Source of the DNA: Bathynomus jamesi
Taxonomy: Eukaryota > Arthropoda > Malacostraca > Isopoda > Cirolanidae
DNA length: 64,000 nucleotides
NCBI GenBank assembly: GCA_023014485.1
Contig: JAJOZX010002576.1
Location: 296,501 to 360,500 of the forward strand
Direction: 5' to 3'
Within the stretch, counting starts at the first letter, position 1, and every line of letters begins with the position of its first letter. Positions 55,700 through 64,000 of the stretch are shown piece after piece. Under the pieces are notes generated by a model. It was not told the origin of the DNA. It saw only the letters and a program-made list of their open reading frames with translations, and ran no database searches. The position numbers were made by a program, and so were the translations under genes.

Positions 55700-57180
55700 G
55701 ACGGACGTATGTATGCATTCAAAGAAAATTCTGCTTTCTTATATTTCCGCCCCTTTACAATAATGAAGAATTATCATAAATAATACGTTCAAACCGTAAC
55801 TTAATCAGGCCGGGAGCGAACGTAGATGCGTCTTGAAACTACTGCTGTGAAAAAAATCAAAACCTGAATCAGTTAATAGAGGATAAGTATTTGCAATTGT
55901 GGAGCATGACTTCGCCATATGACGTCAAATAGCAGAATAAAGGTTAAACATGGCAATTATTTTTTTTTTTGCACTGGAAATTATAAATGATGCTTATTAA
56001 ATAAATTTTAACATCCTGAAAATGGCGAGAGATGACACGTAAGAGTGATTACTTTTTATAACATCAGAAAACTATTTGAGAAAACAATTAATTTGAATAG
56101 TTCATTATAATTATTTAAAAACAAAGAAGCTTTTTGCAAGTGCAATAACCATACTTAATTTTTCCTTTACCAAAAATGTTTTTTGCCCATTCCTCTGAAT
56201 GTACGTACATCACGCGTTTGTTGGTTGGCTGTTCCGTTGTTTACGTCGTTCGCCCAACTGAGGACATTGATGACTATAGACGTTAAAACGTCGTTGTGAT
56301 CGAATGAACCAATAATACCTTCTCCAATATATTTTGAAATCCTATAAGTTTAAACCTACTGAAATATAATCTCAGATAAATGGAGTAAATTCCGTTAAAA
56401 ACCATAATTAATCTCTAAGGCTCCAAGGCCATTCTCTTTTTCCTTCTATTTGTAATTATTGTTACGCGAAAAATATCCTTAACTCCAGACATTACTTTAT
56501 CTTCATAAAGGAGAGCGAATTTATAAAGTTTCTTCAATGTCAACAAAAAAAAATTATCCTAATTAAGTTCATTCAAAAGTCTAAGAATCCCAGAGGAGTG
56601 TAGTGGCTGCAGCAAAACTTTTTGGGCTAAATCGAGAAACCCTGCATTTGAAGTCATTACCCAGAGTGAATTATTAAATTGAAACTCGTAACCCGATGAG
56701 AAATGTATTTGTTTCCCGGAATCATTGTACAAATTTACAATTTTTGGTTTTATAATAATTCCAACATAAAATAAATAATTGTCAATTGTCAATTATTTTA
56801 TTTTATTTTTTTTATTATTTTATTTTTTATTTTTATTTTATTTAGCCCTTAAGCTTTAGGCTTTACTGGGCTCCCATATTAATTGCATCACTTCATAGGT
56901 AGTTATAATTAATAATATATAATTATAATTATTATAATTATAATATATAAATCAAACCACTGTCAAAATTCTTTCAAACCTGTTTTAATGCCCTAAAAAA
57001 CTGAAAAATCAAATTCCTTTTACAAAACACGATTTTAAGCATTGTAGGAAAGCACCGTCAGCCTATCAGGGAGCACAGTGGTGCTCGCGAGCAACAGGTT
57101 GGGAACCCCTGACATAGATGAACTTATAGATAAAAATTAGACAATGAATTTAAGTCAGTGTGACGTCATTATATAATTTG
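55700..57180. other. No supported gene; fragments of transposon ends
   Basis: AT-rich sequence. 57060-57112 (GGTTGGGAACCCCTG) looks like one hAT end without a partner. 56850-56885 (GCTTTAGGCTTTACTGGGCT) and 57455-57475 share a short repeat. 56260-56305 has a CTGAGGA word near a GACGTTAAAACGTC palindrome. Confidence 0.4.
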
Positions 57181-57199
57181 CAGGGCGGAAAGACGAAAA

Positions 57200-57428
57200 G
57201 GGAAAGTCTGCTACATGCAGTTTCATGGACATTTTCTGAATATTTTCCACAAATGCTGCTAAACGCCATGTGAAGAATTTACGAATAGTCTCCCTTGGCG
57301 CTGTTTGCTGATGAAGTCTGCTATGTACACTGTTTAGTTTTGAACCTACAAGACTCTTGACGTCTTCAGGTGGCGTTCAGCAAACTTATTAAAATTTAAG
57401 GGTTTCATACATGTAGCAGACTTTCCCT
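57200..57428. mobile_element. ~228-bp MITE
   Basis: GGGAAAGTCTGCTACATG at the left and CATGTAGCAGACTTTCCC at the right form inverted ends, with weaker extension outside (GAAAAGG). No coding. Confidence 0.75.
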
Positions 57429-57495
57429 TTTTGCCTTTCATTTGTCCTTTAATTTTTAGGTTTTACTGGGTTCTTAGATTAATTAAAGGTAAAGT

Positions 57496-57665
57496 ACAGT
57501 TGCCCGCATATGTAATGTTCCTCGCCTCACAGGCGACTCTGTACATGTGGCAACGCCGCAGTGTTAGTCAAGGTACCACAACTGGAGGAAGGTGGGGTGG
57601 AGGGGGGATAACCGAGTCCAAGTCTGTGTTCATAAAGATAAACAATTAATATGATCGTGAACAAC
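57496..57665. repeat. Repeat shared with 60990-61427
   Basis: 57496-57620 is inverted at 61301-61427 (ATGTAATGTTCCTCGCCTCA, GTACATGTGGCAACGCCGCA). The adjoining 57624-57665 (GTGTTCATAAAGATAAAC) recurs in direct orientation at about 60990-61030. Together they bracket the Tc1-like region. Confidence 0.75.
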
Positions 57666-57982
57666 ATTGAACGCCATGTAGTTTACTAGTCTTATACAGT
57701 AATAAGGTTCCATTATGATTACTGCAAATCTATATGAACAGCTACTACAATAGAACTTTTTCTATACTAATGAATGCGAAATGTTCGCCTGCAGGAAATT
57801 TTTGGGTTTTTCACGTAGGCTATATAGTTTACGCGAAAATATCCAGCAGGCGAAAATTTGACAATATAAACTAATCTTTGGAAGATAGTAAGAAAATAAA
57901 ACTTAGATCATTAAAATATTTTATTTGAAAAGTAAATTCATTATATTGTAATAAAACATCGTAAAGTAAAAGTAGTAAAAAC

Positions 57983-58190
57983 ATTTGGATCACCTGAAGA
58001 TCAGGACCCCCATGTATTCTTGTTTTTTGCTACAGTACAAAATAATAATAAATTAAAATGAATGCCCGGTTAGGTCAACTGTACGCCCTTGACGATTGGT
58101 TAGGTTAAGTCGTGATATTGTCGTTAGTTTTAACGAAGATATCATTTGGTAATTGAAGCTGGGGGCCCTGATCTTCAGGTGATCCAAACA
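57983..58190. mobile_element. ~208-bp MITE, GATCACCTGAAGAT family
   Basis: The ends TTTGGATCACCTGAAGATCA and its inverted partner (CTGATCTTCAGGTGATCC) are about 28 bp. The interior (58062-58140) is a copy of the inner arm of the foldback element at 236-310, including CCGGTTAGGTCAACTGTACG. Confidence 0.8.
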
Positions 58191-58204
58191 TTTTAAATTA
58201 TACT

Positions 58205-58475
58205 GTATTATTACTGTATAATAAGAATGTCATGAATGCCGCTAATTTCCCAACCCTTCCGAATGGTCTCCCTCATTTTGTGTAGGTTATCCCATGCAGA
58301 GACAATCCATTTAGCATGAATAGGTCTCAGTGTGGAGAGCTTCAAATCTATCTTACCAAGAGATTCATTTACGTTGAGTGCTGCTGAAACTTTATCCGCA
58401 TACCAAAAGGTAAAACTTGCTTTGATATACGACCTCAACCTCGACCAATCACAGTCCAGAATAAATGTCGTCATT
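58205..58475 (-). pseudogene. pogo/Tigger-like DDE C-terminal remnant
   Basis: The minus-strand frame 58474-58211 (88 aa) has DLKLSTLRPIHAKWIVSAWD and MRETIRKGWEISGIHD. This matches the usual end of DDE_1 (CENP-B/pogo-type) transposases, where a short acidic-to-basic helix precedes W-x-x-(S/A)-G-(I/L). No N-terminal part, catalytic triad or ends visible. Confidence 0.5.
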
Positions 58476-58749
58476 CATGACGTCATTTTAATCTGTAAGA
58501 TTATAACTAGCAACTGTTGACCGCGAAATTATGATCTCGCAAACTCGTCCAAGGATATAAAAGAGTGAAAATTTGCTGCTGCGAAATTAACCTGGTTTAC
58601 AGTATATATACTTATAAACTCATACAATATTATACTAATGTTTGTAAAATGACGTTGATGGGCCAAACTGAAGTGTTGACATGGTTACTGGCATGATCTA
58701 TGCTCATACCATATTTCTACACCGTATGACGAACACTGACTCTGAAAAT

Positions 58750-60110
58750 GAATCCAGCTCAAGATAAAATTGCACAGCGAGGCCAGACAATTGGTATGCG
58801 GGAAGCAGGCCTCTCTTTAGCTGACATAGCCATGGAACTGGAAATTTCGAAGCCTACTGTTCGACGCTGGGTGCAGAGGTGGCAGGAGACTGGGAATCTG
58901 CTGTAGATCGTCCTAAATGTGGGACATCAAGAAAGACCACCCCAGAAGAAGACCGGAGAATAATCAACGAAGTGCAGAACGATCCTATCAACAACGCAGT
59001 CGCCATCCGGGAGACACTACATATGGGCGTGTCAGTGGACACCTTAAGGAAACGGTTGCGTGAAGCAGGATATCACCACCGTACTCCTGCCAAAAAAGAG
59101 AGGATCAAGGAACGACATCGTCAGGCCAGGCTCTCGTTTGCTCGCTAGCATATAAATGATGATCTCGCATACTGGAGCAGAGTTATCTTCTCTGACGAGA
59201 AGACGTTTGCGTCTACAACTCTCGGCCGTCTTCGGTGTTGGTGACAGGACAACACGAGATATGCCCCCCAAAATATTTACGAAGTGGCACGGAGTGGGCA
59301 CGCGACGGCGAATGTGTGGGGATGGATGCACCTGCAAGGACTAGGAGAGTTGACTGAGATCCACGGGAGGTTTACGGCAGATCAGTATATAGAGAGCTAT
59401 GGAGGAGGTGTTGCTGCCTTCTGTACGTGCGTATGCCTTGCCCTATCCTGGGAAGAATATCTTTATGCAGGTATGTTGTATTTGTGTGTTATAGAATATC
59501 ATACTATTACTAGAGTAAGATTTATGTATTACACGCATTTGTATGTCCGGTTTCCACATTTACATGGGACGAATAATAGTCATAAAATTGTTCTTTAACT
59601 CTTTCAGTCCATGACAACACTTTAAGATTTTATTCTGGATAACTGCAGACTGTATTATTTGTATAACGGCGCACAATTACATTTAGCTGAGAGAAACCCC
59701 TAATACATAAGGGTTAAAACCTATCTCGAATAGTGGGTTACTGATGAAGCGTATGGATGAGATATAATTTTACTTTTAATATTTAGAATCCATTTGCAGG
59801 CCAACTCTCTCATCCACATCACCAGGATTGTTAGAAGGTGGTTCGAGGAGCAGCAAAATCTAGAACTACTGGACTGGGCTAGTAAGGGGTGTGACCTCAA
59901 CCCCATTGAGAACGTGAAGGGAATGTGGTGAACTCGTGGGAGCCTGGGCAGGAGCGGACCAGCCGCCAGCTGCTGGATCACACTATGGCTGAGTGAGAGA
60001 TGTTCCGAAGGAACCCACACATCATACATAACCATGTTGCATCTATGCCACACAGATTACAAGATGTAATAGACAATAATGGGGGATGGACCAAATACTA
60101 ACTATGAACC
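58750..60110 (+). pseudogene. Tc1-like transposase
   Basis: Start ATG 58750: MNPAQDKIAQRGQTIGMREA, then the helix-turn-helix LADIAMELEISKPTVRRWVQ. A stop or shift occurs at 58904, and the frame resumes as RPKCGTSRKTTPEEDRRIIN, VSVDTLRKRLREAGYHHRTP, KKERIKERHRQARLSFAR (stop 59148). Next come VIFSDEKTFAST (first catalytic D), then GHATANVWGWMHLQGLGELT and ALPYPGKNIFMQ. Beyond 59471-59799 reading resumes ANSLIHITRIVRRWFEEQQ, ASKGCDLNPIENV (third catalytic motif), then a shift. In related transposases the motif is QDN; here it is QAN, so a catalytic Asp is missing. Confidence 0.85.
59471..59799 (+). other. Putative 329-bp spliceosomal intron in the Tc1 gene
   Basis: Begins GTATGT and ends TTTGCAG. 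Removing it joins FMQ and ANSLIHITRIV at a codon boundary (phase 0) in the correct frame, exactly at the second catalytic motif. The interior is AT-rich with stops in all frames and does not resemble a transposon. Confidence 0.6.
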
Positions 60111-60344
60111 GGGTATAGCTGTGCCATTTATGTTAATCTATGGCAAATTGTGAGCATTTTGTATGATAACCTATTTAGTAAAACATTCTCAACCATTGCA
60201 TCTTTGTTGTAAAAAAGAATTGGTGTTTTATTGTACACACACACATATATACTGTATATATATTCCTTGTTAAGATCTAATAATATCTCTACATTGATAA
60301 TACAAATACAATCTGGAAAACACTACTAATATAATAGGCGTCAG

Positions 60345-60530
60345 CCACGAACCGGTGGTGATATCCTGCTTCATGCAACCGTCACCTTACGGTTTCCACT
60401 GACACGCCCATATGTAGTCTCTCCTGGACGGCGACAGCAAGTAACCATGTCAACACCACGGTTTGGCCCATCAACGTCATTTCACAAACATTAGTATAAT
60501 ATTGTATGAATTTATAAGTATATATAAATC
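60345..60530 (-). repeat. Inverted, internally deleted copy of the Tc1 left part
   Basis: The reverse complement of 60451-60527 matches 58603-58689, then jumps to match 58999-59095 (GAGACTACATATGGGCGTGT) with the ~300 bp between them deleted. Confidence 0.8.
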
Positions 60531-60534
60531 TGTT

Positions 60535-60985
60535 TATGTTAGTATAACCGTGGATTGTTCTTATGTGATTTTGATAATCAGTTACTGTTATTTAGATCGA
60601 AACTGTAAACAAGTTCTTTGTGTAACAATCGATAAGCCATTTCCCACTAACTCTCTCTGCCCCTCTACCTCGCTCTCTCTCACACTGTCTCAATCTTTTT
60701 TTTTGCTCAATGTCAATACGTATATAATATAATCGTGTAGATTCGTAAGTTAGTAAAGGTTTAAAGCTGCACACGGACTCCATAAACAGCTTTATTAGTA
60801 ATGTTACATAATGATTTAATATAAGCGAGACTGGTGGGTGGGGAAGGGGAATGAGGGAGTGTGGAGGATGGTTGCGTAATGTCTATTTTTGGTTCAAATT
60901 CACTAGTACATAAAAAGTTGTATTGTGGTATCTGTTCATAAAGACTTGCAGTAATCATAATGAAACTTTATTACTGCATAAAACT
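60535..60985. other. No supported gene
   Basis: CT-rich stretch 60650-60690; otherwise nothing recognised. Confidence 0.5.
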
Positions 60986-61063
60986 AGTAAACATTGTGTT
61001 CATAAAGATAAACGATTAATATGATCGTGAACAGAGTTGAACTCCGACATTACATTATAATTA

Positions 61064-61275
61064 GGGGCTGTTCAAAAATTATGTAACGCTATTTTTGCTA
61101 AAACTTGACACCCCAGATCCCCCAGGAACGTCCTGTAACGCTAGACCAGGCACCCCCTAAGATGTTATGTAACACTTCCCCCACCCCAAACTGCACACGT
61201 TACGGAACGTTACAGGGATGGGGGGGGGGGTCAGGTTTTAGCAAAAATAGCGCTACGTAATTTTTGAACGGCGCC
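61064..61275. mobile_element. Harbinger-like MITE, 212 bp
   Basis: GGGGCTGTTCAAAAATTATG and its inverted end (TACGTAATTTTTGAACGGCGCC) give ~45-bp inverted repeats, including AGCAAAAATAGCG. 3-bp duplication TTA (61061-61063 and 61276-61278). TTA fits PIF/Harbinger-type insertion. Confidence 0.85.
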
Positions 61276-61429
61276 TTACCTGTATGTGAATGTTATATGT
61301 TGTTGGACTCGGTTGTCCCCCTCTCCACTCCACCTTCCCCCAGTTGGAGTACCTTGACTATCGGTGCGGCGTTGCCACATGTACGGAGTCACCTGTGAGG
61401 CGAGGAACATTACATATGTGGCAACTATA

Positions 61430-61680
61430 CATGATATATGAGTCACGTTTAAAGATTAATACAAAAAAGAACAATTAATATAGAGAATATATTAATCTTA
61501 AGTTATTATTATATTATAAATATAAAACAAATACAAAGTCACTTTTGTAGATATGATATCAATACAATACAGAGAATTAATAGTTAGATACGAGAAATGA
61601 ACAAGTAATAATTTAATTATTTAATGTAATTATTAATGTAATTCCTTACAGGTAGCCACTTTACGAACGCTGTACAGTTA
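61430..61680. other. No supported gene
   Basis: AT-rich, no array or ORF of note. Confidence 0.5.
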
Positions 61681-61687
61681 AATTATA

Positions 61688-61900
61688 CAGGGTGTCCCAT
61701 AAGTCCGGTCTCATAGGAAAATTTATTTTAAATTTGCACAAGTAATACATTAGCACTAAAACAAATGTTCAAATTGATGTCTTGTTTTGGGACCTTTTCT
61801 TTTTGTTGCAGGTAGAATAACACACACTGGCTAATGTGGAAGTGAGTTACATTCTTGAGGAAAAGGCGGAGATAAGAGAGATAATAAAAGTATGCGCGAT
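61688..61900. mobile_element. One-ended transposon remnant
   Basis: CAGGGTGTCCCATAAGTCCG after TA at 61686-61687 is a typical left end of TA-targeting DDE elements. No right end was found. 61840-61890 could encode VSYILEEKAEIREIIK, but this is weak. Confidence 0.45.
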
Positions 61901-62058
61901 ACATAATAAATTAGAACTCGATAAGCCCATCTGTAATTTTTAAATTTAAGTCTTCCCGTATCGTTCAAGTAAGAAAGGAAATTGAAATCTTAAGATTAAA
62001 GGTGACAGTTTAAGGGCCATGACATATAAAAAAATCATTCCTTATATAAAGTCTATAG

Positions 62059-62365
62059 CAGAGCTCACCAATAGGCGAACTACGGTCTGGATTCGGATTC
62101 CTCACGGATTTTATATGGACCGCCAGGAATAAGCGAAATTTTGGTTAAGATAGTGAGTAAGTATAGCAATATGTTAAAATTTTCAAAATTAACCCTTGCA
62201 GTTTTTTTGACGAAATCAGAAGAAGAAATACAAGTTGATTTCGATAAAATAATGTTAACCACATTACTAAAACACTGGAAAAAAGAAAAACTATGGATAG
62301 TGGACCTTGGCAGAGTTACAGAAACACCTATGAGGAGCTAAGAGAAAATTAATTGGTGACCCCTG
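62059..62365. mobile_element. hAT-like remnant, 307 bp
   Basis: CAGAGCTCACCAAT at the left and ATTGGTGACCCCTG at the right form imperfect inverted ends of hAT type. No clear 8-bp duplication. The frame 62141-62341 (67 aa, MVKIVSKYSNMLKFSKL) is unrecognised. Confidence 0.5.
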
Positions 62366-62369
62366 ATCA

Positions 62370-63320
62370 GCAATAATTAAAGACCTTGACCCAGTGAAAA
62401 TTTGGAAGTATAGTAAAGTTATCGAGAGAGTCAAATTCTATGATATAAGAGCCTAATTTAACAGAATTTGCCACACTAAGGGATGTAACAAAATTCTTTA
62501 CCGGTTTTTGGGATTAAGAGAAAAATATTTTGTTAAAAAATAAAATAAAGGAAGTGATTATCTTGAATAACGTCAAATATTCTTTCCTTGCGTTTCCAAC
62601 ACCAATTTAACACAATTTTAAAAGAAACGCAGGAATTGACCAAACACTGCTTTGCTAATCTCAATGTTTTGCGAAGCTTCTTTGAACACTCTGACATACG
62701 TTTCTCTTGAATTTCAAAGTCTTGGCCTCTTCGAATATCGCAGAGAGCTACTTCATTTCGTTGTTTGACAAGTACACCCAGATTTTCGTACAAATTTAAA
62801 GCGAGTGAGTTTCCAGACCATCGTCATCGTCCGAGTTTAACTTATCAAAAATCGCTACAGTAACATCTGTCAAAAAAAAAAAAAAAAAAAAAAATCCCAA
62901 AAGAGCATCGAGAGCCAATCGAAAATGTAAGTGTAATAAATAGCCCCAATCTTAAGACCGAGTTGGAGACGTGGAGTGTAATTATACGGTACTTAAGTTG
63001 TGATCGTAAAAGCTATTAAATTATTTGGCATCTCAATTCCAATATTACTGTATTTGATGGCAATTTTTACGTTTTAGGAGATCATGGCAAGTGTTAACTT
63101 CAGTCATGATATAGCTACGACATTTTAAAGAGGCTCAAGATACGAAAGAAGCTTTTACAAAACAAAAACTCTTTACGTCTTTAACATAAAACCAAGTTAG
63201 TTACAGTTAGTTAAATATAGAGAAATTTGGCATTTTCAGCTAAAAGACCAGAAAAAAATTGATCAGGATAGCTGTAGAATACTGTACATTTGAAAGAATA
63301 AGTTCCATTCTGTTCTAAAA
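62370..63320. other. No supported gene
   Basis: The 87-aa minus-strand frame 62793-62533 (VALCDIRRGQDFEIQEKRMS) has no recognised domain. Poly-A run 62873-62894. Confidence 0.45.
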
Positions 63321-63326
63321 TATCGT

Positions 63327-63379
63327 TACTGTTACTGTTACTATTACTATTACTGTTACTATTACTGTTACTGTTACTG
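63327..63379. repeat. (TTACTG/TTACTA)n repeat
   Basis: Hexanucleotide units; the minus-strand NSNSNS frame is its translation. Confidence 0.95.
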
Positions 63380-63499
63380 AATATCTTTGTGACAGTGATA
63401 TACACTTCATTTCGTAAGAAGGATAACCTGTACTATTTTTAGTAGAAACACGTTTAAATAGAGCGTATTTGTTTTCTAAGAAATTTCCTTCTTGTTTCT

Positions 63500-63660
63500 T
63501 AGTGAAGTTAAGCGGCGTTAAGTCTGTTCAGTAGTTGGATGGGTAACCGATTTCTGCTTTCAGATAATGTAGCAACACATAGATGGTTCGGATCCCACGT
63601 AAAGCTGTGGGTCCCCTCCGTCACATGACCTCTGTCGTTACGAAAGAGGTTAGACATCTC
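63500..63660 (+). mobile_element. 5S rRNA-derived SINE, copy 2
   Basis: TAGTGAAGTTAAGCGGCGTT and CAGTAGTTGGATGGGTAACC are 5S-like (compare the 5S words GAAGTTAAGC and TTGGATGGG). Then GATCCCACGTAAAGCTGTGG, CCCCTCCGTCACATGACC and GTTACGAAAGAGGTTAGAC form the body shared with 31425-31540. The 5' part of the 5S head is degraded. Confidence 0.78.
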
Positions 63661-63689
63661 CAGACATTATTCTTATCCTATCAATAATT

Positions 63690-64000
63690 ACCCTATTATC
63701 GCTATTTTTCTTATCTTATTATTCCCATTATTCTTATCTTATTATTCCTATTATTCATATTATTCTTATCTTATTATTCCTATTAATCGTATTATTCTTA
63801 TTTTATTATTCCTATTATTCTTATTTTATTATTCATATTATTATTATTTTATTATTCATATTATTTTTATCTTATTATTCCTATTATTCTTATTATTTTT
63901 ATCTTATTATTCCTATTATTCTTATTTTATTATTCCTATTATTCTTATTTTATTATTCCTATTATTCTTATCTTATTATTCCTATTATTCCTATTATTTT
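63690..64000. repeat. (TTATTCCTATTATTC)-type minisatellite
   Basis: Short A/T-rich units (TTATTCCTA, TTATTCTTATC) repeated to the window edge; the array continues outside. Confidence 0.93.

Larger units (their letters stand above)
58603..60110 (+). mobile_element. Tc1-like element with putative intron
   Basis: The left end region 58603-58689 (CATACAATATTATACTAATG, TGACGTTGATGGGCCAAAC) is repeated in inverted orientation at 60451-60527. One plus-strand transposase gene runs from 58750. Precise ends and the TA duplication are not resolved because the right side carries an inverted, shortened copy of the left part. Confidence 0.7.

Noticed and set aside
63211..63405. NSNSNS ORF
   Set aside because: Translation of the TTACTG/TTACTA hexanucleotide repeat.

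Overview
The window looks like arthropod, possibly crustacean, nuclear DNA made almost wholly of decayed and nested transposable elements. The grounds are short (CCTAA)n telomere-type motifs, many DUF4817-type, mariner, Tc1 and hAT elements, a CR1-like LINE of a kind I associate with crustaceans, a 5S-derived SINE, and dense (TA)n, (CA)n and (GA)n arrays. I found no host protein-coding gene, rRNA gene, tRNA gene, CRISPR array or LTR retrotransposon. Nearly every ORF is a frameshifted transposon fragment, so 'pseudogene' is the usual call.

Layout, 1-17 kb: a foldback element (1-560); a 1.47 kb DUF4817-type DNA transposon (726-2194); then a three-level nest in which LINE A (about 2200-2968 and 11124-11540) is split by LINE B (2969-11123, 8-bp target duplication), itself split by a 4.06 kb hAT transposon (4631-8694, 8-bp target duplication). 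LINE B has a 2A-like NPGP motif before its endonuclease. At 11578-16914 lies a 5.34 kb element with ~170-bp inverted repeats and a TA duplication. It encodes a broken giant protein with an apparent FEN1/XPG-type PIN nuclease region and a C-terminal Cys cluster. This is the best candidate for an undescribed system.

17-31 kb: LINE C copy 1 (minus), interrupted by a foldback element built from short GAGCGCCGACAAAT-type repeats; a Tc1 deletion derivative; LINE D copy 1; a MITE keeping a transposase N-terminal domain; a second DUF4817-type element with a Harbinger-like MITE inserted in its coding region; a 3.4 kb element (27194-30608) with an orphan transposase, sitting in a (TA)n array; and a 210-bp-arm palindrome.

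31-49 kb: a 5S rRNA-derived SINE; an RTE-like RT fragment; the 3' end of a Penelope-like element (GIY-YIG domain) followed by a palindrome carrying two inverted hammerhead-ribozyme-like motifs; hAT MITEs with 8-bp duplications; a deleted second copy of the orphan transposon; a 1.25 kb mariner; LINE C copy 2; and LINE F split by a hAT element.

49-64 kb: LINE D copy 2 (with CCCH zinc-finger ORF1 remnants), further hammerhead-bearing fragments, MITEs, a pogo-like remnant, a Tc1-like transposase with what looks like an exact 329-bp GT-AG intron, a Harbinger-like MITE, a second 5S-SINE, and a terminal (TTATTCCTA)-type minisatellite that runs off the window. All family assignments come from motif recognition by eye.
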